A program made the translations under genes and the position numbers. The notes beneath the pieces are model-generated. The model worked only from the letters and a program-made list of their open reading frames with translations, was not told the origin of the DNA and made no database searches. A stretch of 8,016 bases of DNA, from the NCBI GenBank assembly GCA_039208045.1, contig JBCCRH010000299.1, positions 1 through 8,016 on the forward strand, written 5' to 3'. Below are positions 1-6,381 of this stretch, piece after piece (the first letter of the stretch is position 1; each line of letters opens with the position of its first letter). This DNA comes from JBCCRH01 sp039208045 (GTDB lineage: Bacteria; Bacteroidota; Bacteroidia; Chitinophagales; Saprospiraceae).

Positions 1-40
1 AACACCAAAAGGCGCTATTGGCCTAGCGATTTAACTAATG

Positions 41-71
41 TTTAACGGCAGCATTAATGGATTTTAACGGC
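41..71. promoter_or_regulatory. Direct repeat with central palindrome upstream of hutH (candidate operator)
   Basis: The nonamer TTTAACGGC occurs at 41-49 and again at 63-71, exactly 22 bases apart (about two helical turns). Each copy is preceded by TAATG, directly for the first copy and with three extra bases for the second. Between them lies the perfect 8-base palindrome CATTAATG at 52-59. The cluster ends 9 bases before the -33 element of the hutH promoter, which is a usual place for an activator or regulator site. The repeat is seen directly; the regulatory role is inferred and no regulator gene is in view. Confidence 0.4.
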
Positions 72-80
72 CACCTTTAG

Positions 81-111
81 TTTGGCGGTTGCGATTTTCG
101 TTCTACTTTTG
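81..111 (+). promoter_or_regulatory. Bacteroidota-type promoter of hutH
   Basis: TTTG at 81-84 and TACTTTTG at 104-111 match the known Bacteroidota sigma-A consensus (TTTG at -33, TAnnTTTG at -7) exactly, with a 19-base spacer. Transcription would begin near 118 and give a leader of about 53 bases. The leader is A-rich at first (AACAACAAAAAACA) and has no clear Shine-Dalgarno sequence, as is common in this phylum. Confidence 0.75.
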
Positions 112-135
112 CGAAAGCAACAACAAAAAACAGCA

Positions 136-153
136 CTCCGACCACCACCGGAG
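136..153 (+). other. Small GC-rich hairpin in the hutH leader
   Basis: CTCCG at 136-140 can pair with CGGAG at 149-153 around an 8-base loop rich in ACC. The hairpin ends 17 bases before the hutH start codon, inside the predicted transcript. It could affect translation, but a 5-pair stem can occur by chance. Confidence 0.25.
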
Positions 154-170
154 CCCTAAGCACATGCCCT

Positions 171-1697
171 ATGAAAGTAACGCGACAATTGCCCACGACG
201 TATCTTAGCTGCCAAGATTTAAGACTCCTACTCGCTACCGAGACCCAGCTTGAACTCTCTGCCACACATTGGCAGCAGATTACCCAATGCCGCGACTACT
301 TAGAGCAACAACTAGCGGATACTTCCGAAGCGCATTATGGTATTAATACAGGCTTTGGCGCCCTTTGTCATGTACGAATTGCGCCGGAGGAGATCGAGCA
401 ATTACAGCACAATTTGATTCAGTCGCATGCCTGTGGCATGGGGGATGAAGTGCCAGAGGAAGTAGTGCGCATCATGCTGTTGCTAAAAATCATTAGCCTT
501 TCTAAGGGCTTTTCCGGGGTGCGCACAGCGCTAGTGGAGCGCTTGGTATATTTTTATAATCATCAAGTTTATCCAGTCATTTACGAATTGGGCTCTCTGG
601 GTGCATCGGGTGATTTGGCTCCGCTGGCCCATTTGGGTTTACCCCTTATCGGGAAGGGTGAAGTGCGCGTGGCTGGGCAAAAAATGACGGCCGAGGCGTG
701 GTACCAGCAAGTAGAGCTAGAGCCATTGCATTTGCAAGCTAAGGAGGGCTTGGCCATTCTCAACGGCACACAGTTTTCTACGGCCTACGGCATTTGGTCC
801 CTGCTAGAAGCGCAACGGCTCGCTGAGGTAGCTGATGGTACCGCTGCCCTTTCTATAGATGGCTTCCATTGCCTACGCACTCCCTTCGACGCAAAGCTGC
901 ACCAAGTACGCCCCTACGCTGGGCAACAAACTGTTGCAGCTAATATTCTCCACTGGCTAGCCAAGAGCGACCTCCAAGCCTTACCCAAAGCGCAAATCCA
1001 AGACCCTTACGCCTTTCGCTGCGTCCCACAAGTGCACGGCGCCAGCCGCGATGCCATCGCCCACGTGGAGCAACAGCTTCTCACAGAAGTTAACTCTGTC
1101 ACCGATAATCCCACCATTTTTCCCATAGAAGAAGCCATCTTATCCGGCGGTAATTTCCACGCACAGCCTGTAGCCTTGGTCATGGATTATTTAGCGATTG
1201 CTCTGGCAGAACTGGGTAGCATCTCGGAGCGGCGCACCTATCAGCTGATCTCTGGGCAGCGCGGCCTCCCCACCTTTTTGATCCACAACCCTGGCCTCCA
1301 TTCTGGCCTGATGATCCCACAATATGTCGCCGCCGCCATCGCCAGCCAAAACAAACAGCTTTGCACCCCTGCCTCCATTGATTCCATCATTTCCAGCAAT
1401 GGCCAAGAAGACCACGTCAGCATGGCTGCTAATGCCGGCACCAAGCTCTACCGAGTTGTACAAAATGTAGCCCGCCTCCTCGCCATCGAGTGGATAACGG
1501 CAGCGCAAGCGATTGAATTTCGGCGCCCCAGCCGTACCTCCCCCGCGCTAGAGGCCTCGCTGGAACGCTATCGGCAGGAGGTGCCAGAGCTAGCAGGGGA
1601 TCGGGTGTTGTATGAGGATTTGGAGCGGACGGTGAGGTTTTTGAGAAAATCTACTCCCCATTCCTCAACCAAACATCCCGCTGCGGAAACGGAATAG
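171..1697 (+). CDS. hutH: Histidine ammonia-lyase (histidase)
   Basis: Cytoplasmic enzyme that removes ammonia from L-histidine to give trans-urocanate, the first step of histidine breakdown. At 508 residues it is near the family's usual length of about 500-510. The motif GSLGASGDLAPLAH at 141-154 contains the Ala145-Ser146-Gly147 triplet that cyclises into the MIO electrophile. Other family residues are present: Tyr56 in HYGINTGFG, Asn198 in ILNGTQ, Arg283 in DPYAFRC and Glu413 in QEDHVSM. The Ser-His pair at 85-86 (NLIQSHA) and QEDHVSM favour histidine over phenylalanine or tyrosine as substrate. The ATG at 171 lies just before the conserved N-terminal region, and no other in-frame start fits. 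No hutU, hutI or hutG is adjacent, so the pathway genes are probably scattered. The last ~14 residues appear to be an extra tail read from sequence shared with the opposing channel gene. Confidence 0.96.
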   Translation: MKVTRQLPTTYLSCQDLRLLLATETQLELSATHWQQITQCRDYLEQQLADTSEAHYGINTGFGALCHVRIAPEEIEQLQHNLIQSHACGMGDEVPEEVVRIMLLLKIISLSKGFSGVRTALVERLVYFYNHQVYPVIYELGSLGASGDLAPLAHLGLPLIGKGEVRVAGQKMTAEAWYQQVELEPLHLQAKEGLAILNGTQFSTAYGIWSLLEAQRLAEVADGTAALSIDGFHCLRTPFDAKLHQVRPYAGQQTVAANILHWLAKSDLQALPKAQIQDPYAFRCVPQVHGASRDAIAHVEQQLLTEVNSVTDNPTIFPIEEAILSGGNFHAQPVALVMDYLAIALAELGSISERRTYQLISGQRGLPTFLIHNPGLHSGLMIPQYVAAAIASQNKQLCTPASIDSIISSNGQEDHVSMAANAGTKLYRVVQNVARLLAIEWITAAQAIEFRRPSRTSPALEASLERYRQEVPELAGDRVLYEDLERTVRFLRKSTPHSSTKHPAAETE

Positions 1698-2997
1698 CAA
1701 TATTCTCCTCGCGAAACCGCCGATCAATCTCAAAGCGTAGGTCACTTTTGAGGTCCTCGATATGACTGAAGTTTTTACTCCAAAAATGGAGCTGGAAATC
1801 GAGGGCCGAATCGCCGAAATTGGAGAAGCGAACGAATGGGGCGGGGTATTTTAAAATAGGGTCAAATGATTTGGCGACTTCGAGTAGGACGTCTTTGACT
1901 AATTGGGTATCGGAGCCGTAGGCGACGCCCACGTCCACTTGAAAACGGGCCTTATTATCGTAATGGCTCCAATTGACCACATTATCGACGATCAGTTTAG
2001 AGTTAGGGACGACTACGCTGATGTTTTCTCGTGTCTCTACTACGGAGGTGCGCAGGCCGATGCGCTTGACGATGCCGATCAAACCTTCGATTTGTACAAA
2101 ATCACCGACTTCTACGGTGCGCTCAAAGAGTAGGATAATGCCAGAGATGAGATCGTTGAAGGTTTGTTGCAAGCCTAAGCCTACCCCTACTAGCAGGGCG
2201 GCAGCACCACCCCAAAGCACCGTTAGGCTAAAGCCCATTACCTCCAGGGCCATCAGGATGGCAATGACATAAACGAAATATTGTAAAAGCTGATTGATAG
2301 AATATTGAGAGCCGATATTGATACGCTGGCGCTTGTAATAGTTGACTAGGAAGAGGTTGATGACCATCCAAATAGCCAAGCGGGCGGCTAAAATGATGAG
2401 TACCCCTAAGATAATATCGGACAGGCGTGTTTTGACTTGGTCATCGCTGACCTCTTCGAGAGGGCTGTAGTTGACATTAAGTAATTGAAAAATGACCAGT
2501 ACTGCAATGACATAGACGACGTATTTCAGGCTCTGGCTAGCCGTTTTGATGTCTTTTTTCTGATAGCGACGGTCAATGGTGGGATTGACATTATTGGATT
2601 TCTCTTGCTTGCTGTAGTAGTTGGACAACAAAATATGGGAGGAAAGCCAGTCCACTAGCCGAGCTAACTGAAAGAGCAAGAGCGCTGCCAGCAGCGTAGT
2701 CAGCCGGATGGTAATGTAAGGGGTTTGATAGAGCAACTGATCAATTCCCAAGCTATATACTGCTCCTGTAATGCCAGCTAAAAATAAGCACAATAGGAAA
2801 ATGCGTCGCACTTTCCGAATGACGGGCGCATCCACATCCTCTCGCTTTTCCAAATAGGCAATAAACCTACGCCTAAACAGCAGGTACAAAGCAAACAGTC
2901 CAAATAGCAGGAGTACTACCCCAAGGATGCCTCCGAGACTAATCGGCACATTACCCACGTTAAATAGTACGATGTCGAATAATTCATTGAGGTTCAT
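1651..2997 (-). CDS. MscS-family mechanosensitive ion channel with extra N-terminal membrane helices
   Basis: Inner-membrane channel that should open under membrane tension and release solutes on hypo-osmotic shock. From the chosen ATG it has 448 residues, well above the ~286 of E. coli MscS. I see about six N-terminal hydrophobic segments (roughly 19-41, 65-86, 94-115, 156-174, 193-219, 238-257), then the pore helix and its sequel (260-291, with Gly/Ala-rich AAALLVGVGLGLQ and FNDLISGIILLFER). The cytoplasmic beta domain follows (VGDFVQIEGLIGIVKRIGLR, VVPNSKLIVDNVVNWS), and the C-terminal IPFPQRDVWL is typical of the family. A TTG at 3054 would add 19 polar residues; I prefer ATG 2997 because the usual hydrophobic N-terminus follows soon after. 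Helices 3 and 5 with their NYYxxQ tails look duplicated. The gene is convergent with hutH, overlapping by 47 bases, and divergent from the downstream operon. Physiological gating is inferred from the family. Confidence 0.93.
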   Translation of the reverse strand: MNLNELFDIVLFNVGNVPISLGGILGVVLLLFGLFALYLLFRRRFIAYLEKREDVDAPVIRKVRRIFLLCLFLAGITGAVYSLGIDQLLYQTPYITIRLTTLLAALLLFQLARLVDWLSSHILLSNYYSKQEKSNNVNPTIDRRYQKKDIKTASQSLKYVVYVIAVLVIFQLLNVNYSPLEEVSDDQVKTRLSDIILGVLIILAARLAIWMVINLFLVNYYKRQRINIGSQYSINQLLQYFVYVIAILMALEVMGFSLTVLWGGAAALLVGVGLGLQQTFNDLISGIILLFERTVEVGDFVQIEGLIGIVKRIGLRTSVVETRENISVVVPNSKLIVDNVVNWSHYDNKARFQVDVGVAYGSDTQLVKDVLLEVAKSFDPILKYPAPFVRFSNFGDSALDFQLHFWSKNFSHIEDLKSDLRFEIDRRFREENIAIPFPQRDVWLRNGE

Positions 2998-3073
2998 CTG
3001 GACGATTTCGCTTTCTTCCTCAATGTAAGAAATTTTGGTGAGCACCGGGAGCAAGCAGACGGCCCTTTTCGCT

Positions 3074-3104
3074 TTTCAAAAAAGTATAGATTCCCCTATC
3101 TTTG
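3074..3104 (+). promoter_or_regulatory. Bacteroidota-type promoter of the PAP2-like/kmo/lpxK operon
   Basis: TATCTTTG at 3097-3104 is an exact TAnnTTTG -7 element. TTTC at 3074-3077, 19 bases upstream, is a one-mismatch -33 element. The start of transcription would fall near 3111, leaving a leader of only about 14 bases before the ATG at 3125. No clear promoter was found for the opposing channel gene; a weak TACTTTTT reads leftward at 3086-3079 on the minus strand. Confidence 0.6.
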
Positions 3105-3124
3105 GAAGTGTATAACATAAATGT

Positions 3125-3793
3125 ATGATTAAAGCTACCGCACAACTATTTTCGGTTTTATTCCACCCCCTGCTCATTCCGACGTATATGTTGGTCTTAT
3201 TGCTGATTATCAACCCGTATTTGTTCGGGGTGCATGGGTTGGGGGAGCAGCTGAGTCAACTGCTGCTGATTCGAATTTTCTTTTCCACCTTTTTGATTCC
3301 AGCTATTGCTATTGCCATGCTCAAATTTTTGGGCCTCATTGAGTCTTTTGAAATGCGCGATAAGCAAGAGCGGATTGGGCCGTATATCATTACCGGCATC
3401 TTCTACCTATGGATGGTGCGCAATTTTATTGAAAATCCGCAGATACCTACCGCCTATACCAGCTTTGTGCTGGGTGCTACTATTGCCCTTTTTCTAGCCT
3501 TTTTTATTAATATTTTTTCAAAAATTAGTGCACATGCAGTGGGCATGGGGGGGCTGCTGGGGATGATCGTGATCACTATGCTCTTTTTTAGCCATGATAC
3601 TTTTGCTCTTACTTCTGTACTGACGGGAACCATTCAGCTCAATATGAACATTATCTTGATGTTAGCTATTTTGCTAGCAGGTATAGTGGGTTCTGCCCGG
3701 CTCATCCTGGAAGCGCACCACCCGCAGGATTTATACGGTGGCTTTTTGGTGGGTTTTGCAACTCAATTCATCGCCCTGCGTTTCCTATTCTAA
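3125..3793 (+). CDS. Small PAP2-superfamily-like integral membrane protein
   Basis: A 222-residue, highly hydrophobic protein with about six membrane segments. It resembles a Bacteroidota family related to PAP2 (phosphatidic acid phosphatase type 2) proteins, whose members dephosphorylate lipid phosphates at the membrane. The third PAP2 signature is largely kept: Arg192, then His198 and Asp202 in the R-x5-H-x3-D spacing (ARLILEAHHPQD), although the usual Ser before Arg is Ala191. The second signature is altered to ISAH (His137 kept, PSGH expected). The first (K-x6-RP) is not recognisable; MRDKQERIGPY at 77-87 sits in its place. The protein may therefore be a divergent phosphatase or a non-catalytic relative. 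It is the first gene of a probable operon, with a 17-base gap to kmo, and its substrate is unknown. An out-of-frame ATG at 3121 precedes the true start by 4 bases. Confidence 0.75.
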   Translation: MIKATAQLFSVLFHPLLIPTYMLVLLLIINPYLFGVHGLGEQLSQLLLIRIFFSTFLIPAIAIAMLKFLGLIESFEMRDKQERIGPYIITGIFYLWMVRNFIENPQIPTAYTSFVLGATIALFLAFFINIFSKISAHAVGMGGLLGMIVITMLFFSHDTFALTSVLTGTIQLNMNIILMLAILLAGIVGSARLILEAHHPQDLYGGFLVGFATQFIALRFLF

Positions 3794-3810
3794 CTGAAGT
3801 ATAAGAACTT

Positions 3811-5187
3811 ATGGCAACATCTGATAAAAAAGCGATTGTGGTCGGTGCTGGTTTGGTCGGCGCTTTACTCACGATTTTATTAGCCCGCAGAGGCTATCAA
3901 GTGGAGGTCTTTGAGCGGCGTGGCGATATGCGGGGTGTAGGCTTCAAGGGAGGGCGTTCCATCAATCTCGCGATGAGTACACGAGGGTGGAAAGCGATAG
4001 ATAAAGCGGGGATTCGAAAAAAGATAGAAGCGAACGCGATCGCTATGAAGGGGCGCATGATGCACAATTTGGACGGCAGTCTGAACTTTCAGCCTTACGG
4101 CAAAACGGGCCAAGCTATCTACTCCGTATCACGGGGCGGACTCAACCTAGAGCTGATTGAAATCGCTGATACCTTTGACAATGTACAGCTTCATTTCCAC
4201 CAAAAGTGTACTCAGGTAGCACTGGATGAGGGGGAGTTGCACTTTGAGGATGGCAAAACCGGAGCGACCAACGTACACGACGCACCCCTCATTTTTGGTG
4301 CAGATGGGGCCTTCTCTGCTATTCGTTCGGCCATGCAGCGCAAATCGCGCTTCAACTATAGCCAGCACTATCTGGACTACGGCTACAAAGAGCTGACGAT
4401 TCCTGCTTCCGCAAATGGAGGCTTTCAGATGGAGCAGCACGCCCTGCATATTTGGCCTAGAGGCAAATTTATGTTGATCGCGCTGCCCAATCCGGATGGA
4501 AGCTTCACGTGTACGCTCTTCTTGCCCTATGAAGGCGAAGATAGCTTTGAGCACCTACATACGGATACGGAGATACTCGCCTTTTTCCAAAAATACTTCC
4601 CCGATGCAATTCCCATGATGCCTGATTTGTTGGAGGATTTTTATCAAAATCCCACAGCTAGCTTGGTAACCATTCGCTGCAACCCTTGGCAGTACCAGCA
4701 CCGCGTGCTCCTATTGGGCGATGCTTCGCATGCCATTGTACCTTTCTATGGACAAGGGATGAACTCTGGCTTTGAAGATTGTACTATTTTAGATGGCCTA
4801 ATGGAGCAGCATGGCGCAGATTGGCCCACTATCATGGACGCATTTAGCGAAAGCAGACCCAAAGACGCCGATGCGATTGCTGACTTAGCCCTGCGCAATT
4901 TCGTTGAAATGCGCGACTTGGTAGCTGACCCTCAATTTTTGCTCCGCAAAAAGATTGCTGCCCATTTGCACCAGCAACATCCAGATGCGTTCTTGCCGCT
5001 ATACTCGATGGTGACCTTTAGCCATATCCCTTACAGCCAAGCACTAGCAGAAGGTAAAGCACAAGACCAGCTCTTTGAGCAGATTTTGGCATTAGAAAAT
5101 ATTGAAACGAACTGGCAGCACAATCCTAAACTAGATTCTATTTTTCAACACTGGCTAGCATCGAAAAAGCAGTTAGCGACCGTATGA
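3811..5187 (+). CDS. kmo: Kynurenine 3-monooxygenase (FAD-dependent)
   Basis: Flavoprotein hydroxylase that converts L-kynurenine to 3-hydroxykynurenine with NADPH and oxygen. In bacteria this leads to quinolinate and NAD, or to tryptophan breakdown. At 458 residues it matches bacterial family members and lacks the C-terminal membrane anchor of the mitochondrial form. The N-terminal Rossmann motif is VVGAGLVGALL (Gly12, Gly14, Gly17) with the acidic VEVFER strand end. GRSINLAMSTRG follows at 48-59, the DG motif GADGAFSAIR at 163-172, and the FAD-binding GDASHAIVPFYGQGMNSG at 303-320. Residues known to hold the kynurenine carboxylate in other KMOs align as Arg82 and Tyr96, and Asn363 and Tyr398 also agree. 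It follows the membrane protein gene by 17 bases and overlaps lpxK by 4 bases (ATGA), so co-transcription is likely. No kynureninase, tryptophan dioxygenase or hydroxyanthranilate dioxygenase gene is in the window. Confidence 0.95.
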   Translation: MATSDKKAIVVGAGLVGALLTILLARRGYQVEVFERRGDMRGVGFKGGRSINLAMSTRGWKAIDKAGIRKKIEANAIAMKGRMMHNLDGSLNFQPYGKTGQAIYSVSRGGLNLELIEIADTFDNVQLHFHQKCTQVALDEGELHFEDGKTGATNVHDAPLIFGADGAFSAIRSAMQRKSRFNYSQHYLDYGYKELTIPASANGGFQMEQHALHIWPRGKFMLIALPNPDGSFTCTLFLPYEGEDSFEHLHTDTEILAFFQKYFPDAIPMMPDLLEDFYQNPTASLVTIRCNPWQYQHRVLLLGDASHAIVPFYGQGMNSGFEDCTILDGLMEQHGADWPTIMDAFSESRPKDADAIADLALRNFVEMRDLVADPQFLLRKKIAAHLHQQHPDAFLPLYSMVTFSHIPYSQALAEGKAQDQLFEQILALENIETNWQHNPKLDSIFQHWLASKKQLATV

Positions 5188-6251
5188 TTCAACAACGACT
5201 TGTCAAATTATTACTAGCTCCGGTTTCCTTGCTTTATGGGTTAGGAGTAAGCATTCGCGATTTTCTGTATCGCAAAGGTTTGCTGAAGGGGGTAGAATTC
5301 AACCTACCAGTCATCGCAGTGGGTAACCTTTCCGTAGGAGGCGCAGGCAAAACCCCGCATATCGAATACCTGATTCGGTTGCTAAAAGACTACCTCACTA
5401 TCGCTACCCTCAGCCGTGGCTACAAGCGTAAAACAAAGGGCTTCTTGGAAGTACAGCCGCGCATGACTGCTGAGCAGGTGGGTGATGAGCCGCTCCAATT
5501 TAAGCGTAAGTATCCCGATATTACGGTCACAGTCTCTGAAAGCCGCACCTTTGCTATCCCAGAGATTGTGGGTAAAAATCCTGCTATGCAGGTCATTCTA
5601 CTGGACGACGCTTTTCAGCATCGATCGGTCAAGCCTGGGCTCAATATCTTACTTACCGAGTTCAGCCATCCCTTCACAGAAGACTACCTATTACCTTCTG
5701 GCCGCTTACGCGAATGGCGATCTGCCTACCGTAGAGCGGATGTGATCATTGTATCGAAATGCCCGCCGGAAGTGCGTGCAGAGGAAAAAGCAGCATTCGT
5801 AGAAGCGATACAGCCCTATCCGCACCAAAAACTATTCTTTTCCTATTACGGCTATGGTCAGCCCTACTTTATGTTCAACCCCCGCTATGTGGCCGACCTC
5901 ACTCCCGATCTGGATGTCCTGCTCATCTGCGCTATCGCTCGAACGGATTACTTGGTGGATTTTTTGGAAACCAAAGTCAATAGCGTGCAGGTCATCGAAT
6001 ATGAAGATCATCACTTTTTCAATAATTTTGACGTAGCCCATTTGCTTTCAAATTTTGAAAAACTGGAATCTTCTAAAAAACTCATCATCACCACAGAAAA
6101 GGATGCGATGCGCTTGGAGTTGCATCGTGAGTATCTGCTGAAAAATCAGATGCCTGTGTTTGCGCTACCGGTGGAGGTGCGCTTTCATTTTGAAGAAGGC
6201 CCTGCCTTTGATGAATTAATCAAGACGTATTTGTTGAATTTTAAGGTGTAG
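5184..6251 (+). CDS. lpxK: Tetraacyldisaccharide 4'-kinase (lipid A biosynthesis)
   Basis: Membrane-associated P-loop kinase that uses ATP to phosphorylate the 4' position of the tetraacyldisaccharide 1-phosphate precursor, giving lipid IVA in lipid A synthesis. The 355 residues fit the family. An N-terminal hydrophobic/amphipathic helix (5-28) should dock it on the inner face of the inner membrane. The Walker A loop is GNLSVGGAGKTPH at 47-59. GDEP at 100-103 holds the aspartate (Asp101) aligned with the proposed catalytic base, DDAFQHR at 141-147 is the conserved Asp-Asp motif, LLPSGRLREW follows, DHHFF is at 275-279, and TTEKDAMRL is at 303-311. The start ATG overlaps the kmo stop (ATGA), suggesting translational coupling. 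lpxK is normally essential, so promoter activity feeding this operon probably must stay on. A long inverted repeat starts one base after the stop codon. Confidence 0.95.
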   Translation: MIQQRLVKLLLAPVSLLYGLGVSIRDFLYRKGLLKGVEFNLPVIAVGNLSVGGAGKTPHIEYLIRLLKDYLTIATLSRGYKRKTKGFLEVQPRMTAEQVGDEPLQFKRKYPDITVTVSESRTFAIPEIVGKNPAMQVILLDDAFQHRSVKPGLNILLTEFSHPFTEDYLLPSGRLREWRSAYRRADVIIVSKCPPEVRAEEKAAFVEAIQPYPHQKLFFSYYGYGQPYFMFNPRYVADLTPDLDVLLICAIARTDYLVDFLETKVNSVQVIEYEDHHFFNNFDVAHLLSNFEKLESSKKLIITTEKDAMRLELHREYLLKNQMPVFALPVEVRFHFEEGPAFDELIKTYLLNFKV

Positions 6252-6252
6252 T

Positions 6253-6316
6253 CGCGTCTAAGACCTTGGAGGTTGACAAGTAAGTGCCCAGAAAAACCTC
6301 CAAGGTCTAAGACGCG
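6253..6316. repeat. Long imperfect inverted repeat with nested palindromes after lpxK
   Basis: Arms of 22 bases at 6253-6274 and 6295-6316 pair at 21 of 22 positions across a 20-base loop. The left arm begins CGCGTCTAAGACC and the right arm ends GGTCTAAGACGCG. Each arm contains smaller symmetries: GTCT-A-AGAC, whose central A explains the single A:A mismatch, and ACCT-N3-AGGT. No run of T follows the second arm directly, so it is not a textbook intrinsic terminator, although T-rich sequence comes 20-40 bases later. It may act as a transcription stop, an mRNA 3'-end stabiliser, or a dispersed palindromic repeat. No second copy was seen in the window. Confidence 0.75.
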
Positions 6317-6381
6317 GAAACTGCGAAATTCCACAATTTTTCTTCTAGTTTTTTTCAAAAACATTCTACATGCTGTCACCT

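Noticed and set aside
1..40. Possible C-terminus of an upstream gene, and a CGCTA/TAGCG hairpin at 13-28 as its terminator
   Set aside because: All three plus-strand frames stop within the first 45 bases, so none can be favoured, and the 5-pair stem has no T-tract.
1191..1508. A 105-codon open frame on the minus strand within hutH
   Set aside because: It lies opposite strongly conserved hutH sequence, has no recognisable motif, and the amino acid pattern follows from the hutH codons.
171..1697. Phenylalanine or tyrosine ammonia-lyase or aminomutase instead of histidase
   Set aside because: The Ser-His pair at residues 85-86 and the QEDHVSM motif are typical of histidine ammonia-lyase, not of the aromatic lyases.
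4170..4177. TACCTTTG, an exact TAnnTTTG match inside kmo
   Set aside because: No TTTG or TTG lies at the -33 distance and it is within a conserved coding region, so it is most likely chance.
4147..4554. A 135-codon open frame on the minus strand within kmo
   Set aside because: It lies fully opposite conserved kmo coding sequence; no motif, promoter or plausible start context was seen.
6346..6353. TAGTTTTT as a -7 element for the hydrolase gene
   Set aside because: It lacks the final G and no -33 element is found 17-23 bases upstream; it lies in a T-rich run where such matches are expected.
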